From NCBI RefSeq assembly GCF_023065955.2, contig NW_026622808.1, positions 41,304,475 to 41,368,474 of the forward strand: 64,000 nucleotides of DNA. Reading direction: 5' to 3'. The first letter of the stretch is position 1. Each line of letters opens with the position of its first letter. The notes beneath the pieces are model-generated. The model was given only the letters and a program-made list of their open reading frames with translations. It ran no database searches and was not told the origin of the DNA. Below are positions 12,475 to 24,286 of the stretch, one piece after another. This DNA is from Ursus arctos. Taxonomy: Eukaryota > Chordata > Mammalia > Carnivora > Ursidae. Position numbers and translations under genes: made by a program.

Positions 12475-12688
12475 CATGGGTCAGCAAATTGTAAAGGTAG
12501 AACAGGAAATATCTTAGGCTTTGCAGACCAGATGGTCTCTGTTGCAAGTACTCAACACTGCTGTTGTAGCATGAAGGCAGCCATAGACTAAATGTAAACA
12601 AATGAACATGGTGGTTATTTCAATAAAACTTTACAAAAATAGGCAATGGGCCAAATTTGATCCATGGGCCGCAGTTTGCCAACCCATA
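12475..12688 (+). mobile_element. hAT-type MITE with clear TIRs and 8-bp TSD (copy 1)
   Basis: Left end 'catgggtcagcaaattgt' and right end (reverse complement) 'tatgggttggcaaactgc' form terminal inverted repeats of about 18 bp. They are flanked by the 8-bp target duplication gtctagag (12467-12474) and gtctagat (12689-12696). Interior blocks such as 'tcttaggctttgcagaccagatggtctctg' type sequence are shared with the copy at 37757-37971. TIRs plus an 8-bp duplication define the hAT superfamily. Confidence 0.88.
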
Positions 12689-12716
12689 GTCTAGATTATG
12701 GAGAAGACTGTCAGTC

Positions 12717-12880
12717 TCTTACCTGGACTACCTTGGTAGGCGCCTAACTAGCCTTCCAGCTTCCACTCTTACCTACAATCCATTCCTTGCACAATATCCA
12801 GAGCAAGTGTTTGAAAGTCCTAAATTAGATGATAATGCTCTTTTCCAATTAAACATCTCTGATTAACTTTTTGGAAGCTT
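12717..12880 (+). mobile_element. L2 LINE fragment
   Basis: 'cttacctggactacc', 'cctaactagccttccagctt' and 'aatccattccttgcacaatatccagagcaa' match the middle of the L2 3' region in sense orientation. Confidence 0.75.
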
Positions 12881-12917
12881 CTTATTGAGCATCGACTAGA
12901 ATATAAAGCTGAGATAG

Positions 12918-13119
12918 GGGGCGCCTGGGTAGCGCAGTCGTTAAAGCGTCTGCCTTCGGCTCAGGGCGTGATCCCGGCTTACCGGGATCGAGTCCCACAT
13001 CGGGCTCCTCCGCTGGGAGCCTGCTTCTTCCTCTCCCACTCCCCCTGCTTGTGTTCCCTCTCTCGCTGGCTGTCTCTATCTCTGTCAAATAAATAAAATC
13101 TTTAAAAAAAAAAAAATAA
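12918..13119 (+). mobile_element. Young arctoid tRNA-derived SINE
   Basis: Nearly consensus head ('cgcctgggtagcgcagtcg'), box B 'gggatcgagtccc', body 'ctccgctgggagcctgcttc' and an AATAAA-rich tail. It is flanked by a perfect 15-bp target duplication, 'ataaagctgagatag', at 12903-12917 and 13120-13134. The clean duplication and low divergence indicate a relatively recent insertion. Confidence 0.96.
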
Positions 13120-13134
13120 ATAAAGCTGAGATAG

Positions 13135-14128
13135 ATTTGGGCTAGACAGTGCAGGTATTTGTCAGCCGCTGGTTGGTAGCCTTGGTTTTAGAATGCAATA
13201 CTGAAATTTGTTTTATGTATCTATGTGTATGGGGTCTAGTGACAACTGTGGGCATGGGAAAAAGGGGGCATGATATAATGCATGGTCTCCAACTACTCTC
13301 TGAAAATCCACACATACCTGACTTTGTGTACTTCTCATTTTCTACCTTCTATTACACAGTATGGGAGAAGCACTCTAATTGCTTGGGTTTTGTCTGGTCT
13401 GGCCTTCTATTCTTATGTCCAGAAGCAGATATGTTACTTGAACAAATGGATGGATATAATTGTGCTCTATCCCTCTAACACTTAGTGAATAAATAGTTTG
13501 ATAAAAGAATGAATAGATCGAGTTTTGCAAGAGAAAAAAATACCAAAGATGATCCTGGAATTTTAGGTATGAGTGACCCGGGATGGGTGTGGCCTCATCA
13601 GAAATTAAGTCAGGAGAAGGTTCTACTTTGTCAGATTTCAGATATGGTGGATCTTTGGTGTGAGACATCAGCAGTGTGCAGGGGACAGGTAGGAATGAGT
13701 TCTGTGGCTTGGGAGAGAGATCTCAGCTGGATAAAATAACTGAAACTAGAATAGTTTAAATACTGGGAGACAGAAGGAAAAGTGGTCCAAAGACAAAAAA
13801 AGTAGGTTGAAAGGTAAGGATGAGAAAGATAGAAAAATTTCCCATGAATGATAAAACTGAATAACTATATGATTTCTAGATTTTCAAGTAATAAAATCAT
13901 TTAGAAGGAATGAAAAGCTGTATAGGCCCTCAAGGTCAGTGCTACAATTATTCATTGACGTTGGTATGAAGTTACATTAAAATTCACAAAATAGAAGGGG
14001 AAGTTATTAATCTAGATTCTTAACAAGATACTCATTTTTAATTAAAAAAATTAACCATCTCCTCTTCTTTCTACACTATACTATGAAAGAACACAGAAAA
14101 ATGTATCCTTAAAAAACTAGATTCAAAG
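13135..14128. other. Unassigned sequence
   Basis: Several overlapping short frames on both strands between 13149 and 13739 match nothing I know. No repeat is recognised. Confidence 0.4.
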
Positions 14129-14129
14129 T

Positions 14130-14335
14130 TAAGCAGGGCTTGGATTCAAGTTCCAACCCTGCTATCGTCAGCTATTTGACCTTGAAAACTATCTTAACTG
14201 TTCTAAGCTTTAGTTTCTGCATCTTTAAAGTGGGAAGGGTAATAGTACTTTCCTCAGAGCATGGTTGTAAGGACTAAATGGGATGATATGTATAAAAATC
14301 CCTGGTACCAGCAGGACACAAAGAAATGGGTGTTA
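14130..14335 (+). mobile_element. MIR
   Basis: 'ggcttggattcaagttccaaccctgc', 'tatttgaccttgaaaacta', 'tgcatctttaaagtggg' and 'ggttgtaaggactaaatggga' occur in MIR order. Confidence 0.85.
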
Positions 14336-14436
14336 GCGTTACGACTTGAAACACATCTTCGTATCATGGCAATGTCTTCTGTCTCTGGAAGCCCTTGATT
14401 AAAACAGACCATACAATGTAAGGATATGGTTTGTGC

Positions 14437-14790
14437 AGCTAGTGGCAGGGATTGAATCTGGCTCTGCATCTTACAGCTGGGTAACCTAGGCACTTATCCT
14501 AATCTATTTCTCCCTCTATAAATTGAGAAAATAATAGCACTTCCTTCCCAAGAATTAAAGAGTTAATACATTTAAGGCTGGATGATGGACGTTAAAGGAG
14601 GGCATGTGATGTAATGAGCACTGGGTATTATATAAGACTAATGAATCATAGACCTGTACTTCTGAAACCAATAATACATTATATGTTAATTAAAAAAATA
14701 CATTTAAGGCTCTTAAAATAGTCTCCCACATAAAAATTCTCTATAAATGTTTTTGCAATTTTATCATTACCGTTATTACTATTAGCTTTG
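14437..14790 (+). mobile_element. MIR interrupted by an L1 tail
   Basis: The left part, 14437-14579, has 'ggattgaatctggctctg' and 'ctctataaattgagaaaataa'. The MIR resumes after the insertion, at 14712-14790 ('tctctataaatgtttttgcaattttatcattac'). The insertion is described separately. Confidence 0.8.
14580..14696 (+). mobile_element. Truncated carnivore L1 3' end
   Basis: 117 bp of L1 tail: 'ggcatgtgatgtaatgagcactgggt' type start, 'gaccaataatacattatatgttaatta' type end, then a short A run. It is bounded by a perfect 15-bp duplication, 'aatacatttaaggct', at 14565-14579 and 14697-14711. This is target-primed reverse transcription with severe 5' truncation. Confidence 0.93.
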
Positions 14791-15539
14791 TAGCCATTCT
14801 AAAGCAAGACACAATGCAAGTTTTATTTAGTCCTATTTAGTTCCTATATGAGATCGTCCTGGAACTATATCAGAAGGATTATCCTAAAATTCAACATGTC
14901 CAACTCAACAAATTATTTCTGACAACAAAGTCCACAAATTTGCCCCAAAGTAGCCAGGTTAATAGGAAATTATAGAAGACCACTTGCGGCACCAAGGAGC
15001 TCCCCAGTCTGTGCCTCAGTTGTTCCATCTCCAGGTATGAGATCCCCTCCCCGTGTCTTTATCTCCTCTCTGTCCCCTAGTGGAGAGAGCTGATGTACAC
15101 TCTGTGGAGAGATTTGGACAATAACCCACAGGGAGTTTGTTTGGGTTAGAGCTGAAGACTCCACGTTAGACATCAGGGAGTTGGCAGGACATTGCAGGAG
15201 CAAGGTGGGACTCAGAGGCCCATTTAGAACACAGAATTGAGAGGACCACAGAAATGAGATGCCAGCATTGAGGATATCAGAGGAAATTATTCGGGGGTGT
15301 GTGTGCAGATTTAGAGGATAGAGTGGTAGATGAGGTATTGCAGAGAAGCAGTCTGGAAGGATGTTAGGAAAGAGGCACTCCCACATCCTGCCTGGGATTG
15401 AACTACAAACCCAGTTCAGTAATTGGACCATTGAATCCCTGCTGGGCTGCACAGCAGCATCAAAGATTCCAAGATGCCTTTCTGTATCCCCACTGCAAAA
15501 GCAAAGCTCACAGACAGCACCAGCTCCAGGCTTATCTCT
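14791..15539. other. Unassigned sequence with a long minus open frame
   Basis: A minus-strand frame of about 153 codons can begin at ATG 15429-15431 and runs to 14970. Its translation shows no signal peptide, repeat or domain I can name. No Kozak-supported exon structure is evident. I treat it as a chance frame. Confidence 0.4.
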
Positions 15540-15710
15540 GCTGCTGTGAGACTCCTCTGTGCCTCAGTTTCTCATATGTAACATGGGAATCATAATAGGA
15601 TCCACCTCATTAGGATTATTGGTGGACTGCATATATGAAGAGTGAGAAGAGAGCCTGGCACATGTGTTTGCTATCACCATTGTTGTTGTCATTGTATCAT
15701 TATTACAAGG
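15540..15710 (+). mobile_element. MIR 3' part
   Basis: 'ctgtgcctcagtttctcatatgtaacatggg' region, then 'gagcctggcacatgtgtttgct'. The 5' half is missing. Confidence 0.8.
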
Positions 15711-15789
15711 GGGCAAGTCCTCAGATGAAGCTTTAGTTCTCAAAGAGTCAAGTGTCAAGGTGAAGTCTTGGGGAAACAAAAGTGTGTTG

Positions 15790-16012
15790 GTTTAGAGCAG
15801 GGGCCTTGTAGTCCAGCAGAGATCCCACTTCTCACATTTATTAGCTGAATGACCTAGGATAAGTTATTCATCACTTGAAGCCAGTTTCCTCATCTGAAAA
15901 AATGGGAATGATAATCATACCTGCATCACATTATTGAGAGGATTACATGACAGGAAGCATGAAGAACACTTTGAACTGTGTCTACATATATCAAGTCATC
16001 CATAAATAATAG
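15790..16012 (+). mobile_element. MIR
   Basis: 'ttattagctgaatgacctagg', 'cagtttcctcatctgaaaaaatggg' type core and 'gagaggattacatgac'. Near full-length. Confidence 0.85.
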
Positions 16013-17007
16013 TCATTATAAAATTGAGACCGCAAACATCATTCCCAGCTCTAACTTGAATGCCAAGTGGAGAACCAGAGGCATAGAGCTGAACAGGGGT
16101 CCTGGGCCTCCAGAGTCAGATTCACATAAGGTGAGATTTGGAAAAGGCTGTCCCATGCCGCAGTGGTTTTTGCAATACGGTCTTGGCCTTCTACTGTGGG
16201 CTGTCAAAAGATCAGTAGCTGAAATAAATGTAACTCCTATGGCTAATCATGAGGGCTGTGTGGCTCCATAGCTAGGCCAAGGGAGGGAGGAGGAGGAATG
16301 GGAGGGGACACAGATTGCTTCAGGGTCATCCAAGAGGCAGTGGTTATTCTTTAAGGCAAGGTCATGGCCTCTGTCTTTGGGGTCACTACACCCACATCCC
16401 TCACGACTAACACAAAACACTTTGCCCTCATTGCTGAAAAAAAAAAGAAGATTCATAAGGGAATTAATAAACAAGCCAAAGAAAATTCTTGTCTGCCTTT
16501 TAATTATAGAAGAGTGATTGCTATGCTAATCATAATCAGCATCAAGGTCAAAAGTTTCCACCACTCCGGAATGAACATTTAGAAAATAAATTAACCAGAA
16601 TACCAATGCTATTTCTGAACTGCCAGCTCACGTGGGTTTGAGAATGCTGTATCTTTTAAGTGTCTTTTAAGAGGATCCATGTAATGCTGATACATTGATT
16701 GGATAAATGTCACTCCACAAACCTGCTAATGCCCAAGGGAAAGGGGGGGGACCATTAGGAGGCCCATGAATTAGTGTGATTGCCTAGACTGCCAAGGTAA
16801 AGACTGGTAATTTGTTGTCTTGAGTAAGATCTTGCTTCATCTCTGGCAGGTGTCACTACAGGATGTGTTGAAAGTACTTGGGTCTCAGGTTAATGTGAAT
16901 GATGAAATATTAATATATTTGAATAATTCCAATATATTTTCATTTCCTCCTGGGTATTGGTATTACAATAAAAATAATGCCTTAATGTCTGTGATTTTAC
17001 AAAGTTA
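16013..17007. other. Unassigned sequence
   Basis: Includes a G run at 16744-16751 and an A run near 16439. Nothing coding or repetitive recognised. Confidence 0.4.
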
Positions 17008-17445
17008 GACCCCTACCTCACACCATATACAAAATAGATTACAATTGTAAGACAAGTTAAATAACAGTTTAAGAATATTGATACAATAAAATATTCAGCC
17101 ATAAGAAGGAATGCAGTACTGATACCTGCCACAACTTAGATGAACTTTGAAAATGTTATACTTAGTAGGAGAAGCCAGACTCCAAAGTTTGCACATATTA
17201 TATGATTCCATTTACATGACATGTCCAGAACAAATCCTTGAGACAGAAGGCAAATTACTCATTGCCAGGTACTGGAATGAGAAGGGACTAGAAAGTAACT
17301 GCTAATGGGTATGGGGTTTCCTTTGGGGTGATGAAAGTATTTTTAAACTAGGTAGAAGCAGTGGTTAGGCAATATTGTGGATCTTCTATATGCCACCAAA
17401 AATGCACAGTGGTTAATTTTATAAGAATTTCATCTCTATTTCAAA
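17008..17445 (+). mobile_element. Ancient L1 (L1M) ORF2 end and 3' UTR
   Basis: 'gacccctacctcacaccata' (17008-17027), 'ttcagccataagaaggaatg' (about 17095), 'tatatgattccatttacatga' type block (about 17198) and 'ctgctaatgggtatggggtt' (about 17300) lie in sense order. An internal deletion sits between the first two blocks. Confidence 0.88.
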
Positions 17446-17894
17446 ATGTTTAGGGGTATTAGAAAAAAACGTAGGGTAATATTTTATAAACCTGGGGTGG
17501 AGGAGTATTTTTTAAGTAAGGCAGAGACCTCAAAGCCGTCAAGCAAAAAGTGAGCCAGTTTGTACATATGAATTAAAAGCATTTGTATTGCCAAAGATAC
17601 AATAATCAACGTAAAAACACGTATAGACAAACAGCATACCAAAAGAAAGTGCCAGGAGACATTCAAGGCTCTGAGAGACTCTCAGATATCACTGAGGGCT
17701 TGGCCATCACCCTACTCTACCCCTGATCTGATGCTTAAACCCCTCCTTCCATATCCAGTATCTACCAGGATGCATTCCATCCTGGGGAGCTCCTCCCCTC
17801 TGCAGATGGCCTAGTCCATATTCAAGAAGCTCTACTGTCTTGAAAATGTTTTCTTATGTTGAGTCAGATTATCTTGCCTAAGGATCCCAGTAGC
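17446..17894. other. Unassigned sequence
   Basis: A 60-codon minus frame at 17484-17666 has no homology I recognise. No repeat seen. Confidence 0.4.
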
Positions 17895-18150
17895 TGAAGT
17901 GGTTTTAGAGCACAGGCCTGACATCCAGAGAGATTCAGGTTTGTGCCCTGGCTCAACGTTTACCACTCTGTAATCTTGTGCAAGTTGCTTAACCATTCTA
18001 CACCTCTACATTCTCTCATCTGTAAAAGAAGATCATGAGTCCATCATGGGGATAGTCAGGAGAATTAAGTTAGATCATGCCTGCCAAATGCCTAGCAGAG
18101 ATCTTGGTACATTGTAGGCTTTCAGGAAATGGTGGCTGCTCTGATTAGTT
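17895..18150 (+). mobile_element. MIR, near full length
   Basis: 'ggttttagagcacaggcctgac', 'ctctgtaatcttgtgcaagttgc', 'cattctctcatctgtaaaag' and 'ggtacattgtaggctttcagg'. One of the better-preserved MIR copies here. Confidence 0.9.
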
Positions 18151-18264
18151 CGAGAGACACAAACAGAAAATGGTTTCTGTCTGTCCTCACACATGGCACT
18201 TTTCATTCACTCATTCACTCTTTCCTTCTTCTTTCCTTCTTCCCTTCCTCCCTTCCTCATCTAA

Positions 18265-18757
18265 AAACCTTGCTGTGGCTACAAGGACCTATATACAATC
18301 AGGCCTCACACCACCCAATCTTCCTGCTAACTCTCTTTACCTTGCCGCTCTCCCTTTCTCCCTTCTGACTTGTCTACTTTAGCCACACTGGCCTCCTTGC
18401 TTTTCCCTCTACATACTGGGCATGCTCCTGCCTCAGGGCCTTTGCTCTTATTGTTGGTTTTTCCTGGAATAGTCTTCTCACCAGTCACTCCCTTCATTTA
18501 TATGCTCACATGTCCGCCAACAAGAGAAGTTGTCCTAGACCATAGCGCTACCACCCGTCATTCTCAGTCCTCCTTCACTCTGCCTTATTTTTCTTCAAAG
18601 CACTGGCATTTATCTATTTGTTTGTTGCCTGTCTCCCTCAATTAGAATGTAAGCCTCATAATGATAGGGACTCTTTTATCTTCTTTGTGTTTCCAGTACT
18701 TGGAGAAGAACCTGGCACATAGTAGGTACTGTATAAATAATGGTTTGCTGAATGTGT
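18265..18757 (+). mobile_element. L2 LINE 3' end
   Basis: Strong L2 match: 'ccacactggcctccttgctttt' region (about 18382), 'ctcctgcctcagggcctttg' (about 18424), 'tatatgctcacatgtcc' (about 18498), 'attagaatgtaagcctcata' (about 18641) and 'cctggcacatagtaggtact' (about 18711). Its apparent open frames at 18129-18645 are L2 remnants. The pyrimidine-rich stretch 18205-18260 lies immediately upstream. Confidence 0.9.
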
Positions 18758-19438
18758 TAACCAAAATATGTGAGTACTTCCTGTGAGCCAAGTGCACTCA
18801 TGCAGAAGAGAACAGCAAGGTGCTTTCTGCTTCAGTTATAACAATCCTATCCTGACACAACATGGTTTTAACAAGTCAGCCAGCAGACTGTCATAGTAAA
18901 TGTTGTTTATGTACAAGGCATCTTTATGCTGAGGGTAATAAAACAGCCCTACAGTGCCAAAATCCTCAAGTTGAGTGACTGGTTAACTGTTAGACCATAA
19001 ATAATTTGAGTTGGCGAGAAATATTCTCACTTCAGTGTGAGGCAGTTTACTGTCACTTTTCTGGATTCCATCCGACACGTTGGATTATTATAGATTAGAT
19101 AAGCAATCCTAAATGGACTGTGGCCTAGCAACACAGGCCTGAGACAAAGGAGATGGGACCCAAAACATGGGGGATGTGAGGATGTGGCCATGGTCAGGCT
19201 CACAAGCTACATTCATTTTGTGCATTTGCGAAGGCAACAACGCTCGACCCCTGTTTTGTGCCCCTTTCGACCTCAGGGTGCACCGAGCATGCTGTGATGA
19301 CAAGGGCAGTCACGGTGACTGTCCCCAAGGACTGGAAAGTGACTCTCTAGTCTCTCCTGCTGCTACTTGTGGCTATGTCTTCACAAAAAGACTGCTGATT
19401 CGACAGTGAAATGTTTCATTTAGGCAGCATTTTCAGTA
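18758..19438. other. Unassigned sequence
   Basis: 19160-19420 has moderate CpG content and short frames on both strands. No repeat or gene recognised. Confidence 0.4.
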
Positions 19439-19439
19439 T

Positions 19440-19690
19440 TTCAGAGTTAGAACAAGACAGACCTGGATTTGATTCCAGGTTCTACTGTTTTCTAACTGTG
19501 TGACCTTGAACAAGTTAGTTGACCTTTCTAAGCCTCTGTTTCTATAGCTCTAAAAGGGGATGAAAAGAATTCTGATTTCATTATTAAGGAATAAGCATGA
19601 TAATGCACATAAAGCATTTGGTAAGTTGCCTGGCACCTTGCAAGGGTCCAGTTATCAAAATTGTGGTTGTTCAAATGATTTAAGAATCTC
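19440..19690 (+). mobile_element. MIR
   Basis: 'gacagacctggatttgattcc', 'ctgtgtgaccttgaacaagttag' type core (about 19495) and 'gttgcctggcaccttgcaag'. Confidence 0.9.
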
Positions 19691-19962
19691 CTCCCATGTC
19701 CTAAATGGATGTTTGCTTGTATGTCACGTAAGACAAACATGATACAATGCAAGACAGATGTGGGGATGTTTCACTGACTTCCTAACACCAGAGAACAGTA
19801 TAATTAAAATAGTCTCCAGGAATGCATTCAGGGAGCAAAGAATCCCCATGGAATAAATATAATTCAGTGATTCTCCCAGTCAGTTGTATGCCAACCAATT
19901 CGATTAAAGTTTGAACTATGTCAACTTAGTGATTCACAGTTATGGGATGGACATGCTCCAGC

Positions 19963-20075
19963 AAGACTGCCAGCCTGGAGGTTGGAGGATAAGGGCTCTG
20001 CATGACGACTACGTAGCCTTGGGAGGCTCCTTTCTTCTCTGAGCCTGGTTTCTCAGTTGTACGTTACCGACATGC
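19963..20075 (+). mobile_element. MIR fragment, strongly diverged
   Basis: 'ctctgcatgacgactacgtagccttggg' type core followed by 'gagcctggtttctcagttgta'. Confidence 0.55.
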
Positions 20076-21087
20076 CATCCAGACATTTCACTTTTAAACA
20101 GTCTTAGAACAGCATGTATCCTAGATGCCCATTATTAGAAACAGACCCAATACCTAAATTACTCCTTGTAACGAACAGATCTATAGCATTCTAATAATTG
20201 AAGATTAATATTAAAATGGGATGCAGCACATGGCAACAAGCAGGAACATCAGCATTTTTGTTCGTTTCTCTTCCCCCTCTGGAGAATTGAGTTATCTGAA
20301 AGGTGGATTGTTTGAAAATGCCCGAGTTTGCATACAGACTTTGATTTTGTTCCTGTATTTACTCTAGTTTGGTGGTCCTCAAGCTGTAGTTTGTAGAAGA
20401 TTTGCTATAGACCATTAATGATATAAAGTAAACATTTTCCTACTTCCTAGGTATTTAAGGGATTTTTAATAGTATTTTGCCCAGTACACTTTTTTTGGTC
20501 TGACTTTAGAATATAACCTCCCAGTAGTGTAGGGCCCCACAAGGAAAAGAAAACACTGCACCAGACTGTTTCTATTGTTTCTTTCCTGCCTGAAAATAAA
20601 GGTGATGGTGTAGGGGCTATTTTAGAGGAAGATACTGAAAATCAAATTAGGTCACATCCATAAAACCACCTGGCAAGCTGTTTCATAGGAATGTTAGTTG
20701 CTGGAACTGCCTGGGGGCAGGTTGTAACACAGATATTTTTGAAGCATCTGAGCTGCACCCCAGATCTGCAGCTAGGATGGGAGTGTGACCTGGATAGGGC
20801 TGGCTTTGAAAATACTGATGGAGGAGGCACAGTCATAGGAGGTAGGGGCCGCTGGCCCGAAGAGCAGAACTGGGAAAGGAAGGTGAGGTGTGAACACTGC
20901 TGGCAGGAACCTATAGGGCTGGGCAGTTGAAGAAGGTTCTATTACTTTTTCCCTAGCCCAAGAGGGCTAGGAATTCGAGGAGTGGGGGAGTATGGGCAAG
21001 TCTTCAAAAATCCATCCTAAAACCTGGGTGTATGGCTCCCAGGCATCTTATGGACATGTGTCCCCATAACTGTCCTTTTCTCTTGCC
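20076..21087. other. Unassigned sequence
   Basis: 'tggtggtcctcaagctg' at about 20371 resembles a hAT terminus, but I could not find its partner. 20640-20930 is moderately GC-rich with short frames on both strands. Confidence 0.4.
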
Positions 21088-21104
21088 AAGAAGAACTCTG
21101 TTCA

Positions 21105-21296
21105 GGGGCGCCTGGGTGGCACAGTCGTTAAGCGTCTGCCTTCGGCTCAGGGCGTGATCCCAGTGTTCTGGGATCGAGCCCCACATCCGGCTCCTCCGCT
21201 GGGAGCCTGCTTCTTCCTCTCCCACTCCCCCTGCTTGTGTTCCCTCTCTCGCTGGCTGTCTCTGTCAAATAAATAAATAAAATCAAAAAAAAAAAG
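21105..21296 (+). mobile_element. Young arctoid tRNA-derived SINE
   Basis: Head 'cgcctgggtggcacagtcg', 'ctgccttcggctcagggcg', box B 'gggatcgagcccc' and tail '(aaat)3'. It is flanked by a perfect 17-bp target duplication, 'aagaagaactctgttca', at 21088-21104 and 21297-21313. Close to consensus, hence recent. Confidence 0.97.
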
Positions 21297-21313
21297 AAGA
21301 AGAACTCTGTTCA

Positions 21314-21839
21314 ATACAGGTGTGGGCATGTACCAAGAAGGGACTTCAGCCCCATAGTTAGCAGCACCTTAGAGGGCCATTGAGGCCAGTCCCTGTCACA
21401 GAGCATGTGCAGCCAGGCTCTCAGGGTCTGGACACTTGGACACCCCTCTGATGGGGTCAATCTTCAGAGAGCTCTAGGCACTGTCACAGCAGGTCTTCTG
21501 ATATGGGTTCAAATCCTATATGCTACTTCCTAGCTCTGTCGTGTGGAGACGTGAATAACAGCATGCAACTGTGCTGGGAAAATGAGTTTCTCATCATTTT
21601 AGCAGAGCTTGAGGCAGACCTACTATACAGGATGAAGGGAAGGCTTCTATGAGACTGCGTTCAGTTCAAGAACCAGAGGAGTCCAATGTTTATATACATT
21701 CCTGCAAGCAGACGCATAGAGGTTGTTACGTACTCCTTGAAGTGGTGACATAAGCACCAAATGTGAAAGGGCTATGGGTGGCTGTGTGTGTGTATGTGTT
21801 CAGGTAAGGCATCTCTTCATGTCAATCCGAGGTCCCGCA
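21314..21839. other. Mostly unassigned, with a MIR-like scrap
   Basis: 'gttcaaatcctatatgctacttcctagctctg' region at about 21506 is a MIR-like core. (GT)n is short at 21782-21797. Nothing else recognised. Confidence 0.4.
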
Positions 21840-21970
21840 GAAACCCTATACTGACTCCATGGGTTGGTGTGAAAATTAAATGAACCCATGAATGTAGAGC
21901 ATTGAGCGTAGTCTCTGGAATACATCAAGTGTCTAATTAATGGGAGCTCTTGCTATTGCTGTTCATCCAG
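21840..21970 (+). mobile_element. MIR 3' fragment
   Basis: 'gtgaaaattaaatgaaccc', 'gagcattgagcgtagtctctgg' and 'ttgctattgctgtt' follow the MIR 3' end. It may belong to the scrap near 21506. Confidence 0.65.
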
Positions 21971-24275
21971 TGGGATTTGCTGGGAGGGGAGAGTGAGTTG
22001 AAAGGAGACAAAGGAACCCAGTTAAGGCTCTGATTCCCCTCTCATTACCTAAATCCCTGAGGGCCAGGACAGCCAGCACTCTGGTATCTCAAGATGCCCT
22101 TTCTTTCCCTAAGTTGTGGTCTCTCTCAACCTTGAAAGATGTTTAGCAGAGTTTGGGAGAGAGTTGAGCAGAGTGGCCCCCACGACTCTCAAATGGCAAA
22201 CACCCCTTCATCCCAGGACTGACTCTGCCCCGTGTGTTCTGTCACTTGTCACCTGTTTTTCAGAAATGAAGAAGTCTTTCCCCTCATCCTGTGACTTCAG
22301 GAATTTCTTTCATAGTTCAGTGCCTGCATGCTTGACATGAAATGGTGTTACCTCCTGCCACTATTTTTTATTCTACTGAAACACAAACACAAACCAGACC
22401 CAAGGCCCATGTGTTTCTTGCTAGCCTATCAGGATGTGCCGTCTTCTCAGACTGAGCTGACAATATGAAAGGCTTTGCCCTTGTCCATTTGCTGGTTCAG
22501 TCTCTGACAGCAATACTTTGTTCCAAGTCTACCTTAATGGGAAGTGACAAGGACTTTTTCCTGGCAGTCCAGGTCATGGCAGAAACAGGAGCTGACACAG
22601 AATGCATACAGAACCCAGACAGGTCCATCGTCCATGTGACAGGTATCCGGCCCATCAAACTCCTAGGAAATCTCTTTCTTTGTATCTTTCCTATATTAGT
22701 TAAGTGTTGGAATTGGGTTATAAGCAATGGAGCCCAAGTCTGGCTGAACTATGCAAAAGATTAGCATTGACTGGAAGAAGAGAAGGGTGTCTCTCAGACT
22801 TGAGAAAAAAGGACAGGCGGATCTCAGGAAGGACAGAGTGGAACAGGCAGGAGATTGAGTTAGCAGAAGGGCAGCCATTGGAGTGTATCTGCATCATGCT
22901 GCTCATGATCCAGGTTCCCTGGAGATAGACGGATTCCCAGACCCAGTGGACTGTGGAGTTGTCCCCACAAGAAATCTAAGTACCGTTAGCAGAGAGGCAG
23001 TGAAGGTCAGAGAAAGCAAGGGTGCCCACTGAAGGGACAGCGACCAGCCTTTGCTTTCAGCAAGGTGACATTCAGCACATATCCTCCAGACAGGTCAACT
23101 GGGACAAGAGGAGGAATGCTTTTCAGTGCTGCCATCCCCCAGAGAAGAAGGTAGGGACATTCCATGGGGCCTGAGCAGTCTTCAAAATAGGGATATAAAT
23201 TTTTGCACATACTCAAGCCCCACAGGACTTAAAATCTATTGTTCATTTCCATCTACCTTCAACCTCTTTGACTGTTGAGTGAAAAACTTTCTCAGGAAAC
23301 AGGATCTACAGGTCAGGGTGGGATGAGGGGAGGGAATCTTATGTTTACAGCCCAAAGGCCTGCCTTTCTTCTGAACCCGTTTTCTGGTATATGAAATGGG
23401 AAGGGCCTTCCTGGGCTATGTCACAGGAAGGAGGAGAGAATGAGTGTTCTTGAAAATTCTTTGCAAAGTGAATGTGATGTGTCTGTGAAGAGAAAACCTG
23501 ACCAATATTCAAGAGCAACAGTGTGAATGTGCTTCATCAAAAGATAGGCCATCTGGAGAACAGTGGAGGGAAGAAGCAGCAATCCAGGTAAGTGTCTTAT
23601 ACCTGAAGATCAAATTTCAAGAATTTTTTAGGGATTCAAGCAAATACTGGAAAGCACAAGAGGGGAGGAACAAAAGAAGAAATTAATTTGAGATAAAGAG
23701 CTTAGGAGATCAGATATCTTCCATTCGTGTGTTTGTTTATTCACTGAATAAACTGAGTACCTGTTACTTGACAGACATGAATTCAGGGGAGACAGAAAGG
23801 AATAAAGGCTCCTTTCTAAAGTCCTAAGAAGAGAGGAAGAAAGTTGGGAGTTCTGTCCCTAGGGAATATTTTTAGGGTATGCTAAAATAGAGGCAGTCAT
23901 CTTGATTTCTTTTTTAAGAAACAGGGAGGAAAAAAGAGGTGATAAAAAATATTGAGATGCCTTAAACCTTGGTTTTTCCGTCTGTGGACCTCTGAGGCAG
24001 AGCCTGAGTTTTCTCCCCAGAGGAGGATCCCTGAGGGTATCTCTTTCATTCACTAGGAATTACCAAGTTCCCATAAAGTCAGGGGGAAGTCATCCCAGCT
24101 ACAGAGGCCACATGAATGAAAATTTGAACAATAAGTTGCCCAAACAAAAGTGCCCTAACCTTTAGAATCAACCCCATGGCAGGGTGGTGTATGTATAACA
24201 TATGAGTGAGTGGATTTCTTTAATTAAGAACTTAGCATTTTCCAAGTTTGGATTTAAGTGTATCTTGATGATCTT
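21971..24275. other. Long unassigned unique stretch
   Basis: 2.3 kb without a repeat I can name. The plus frame at 22465-22764 (ATG, 99 codons) is the longest here and has no known domain. The frames around it on both strands overlap one another, which argues against coding. Confidence 0.4.
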
Positions 24276-24286
24276 AAGAAAGCCAT

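Noticed and set aside
12918..13119. tRNA gene
   Set aside because: Box A and box B are present, but they belong to a SINE head flanked by a target duplication. The same applies to the other SINE copies.
14970..15431. About 153-codon minus frame
   Set aside because: No family resemblance and no conserved-looking motifs. Length is within what chance gives in 64 kb.
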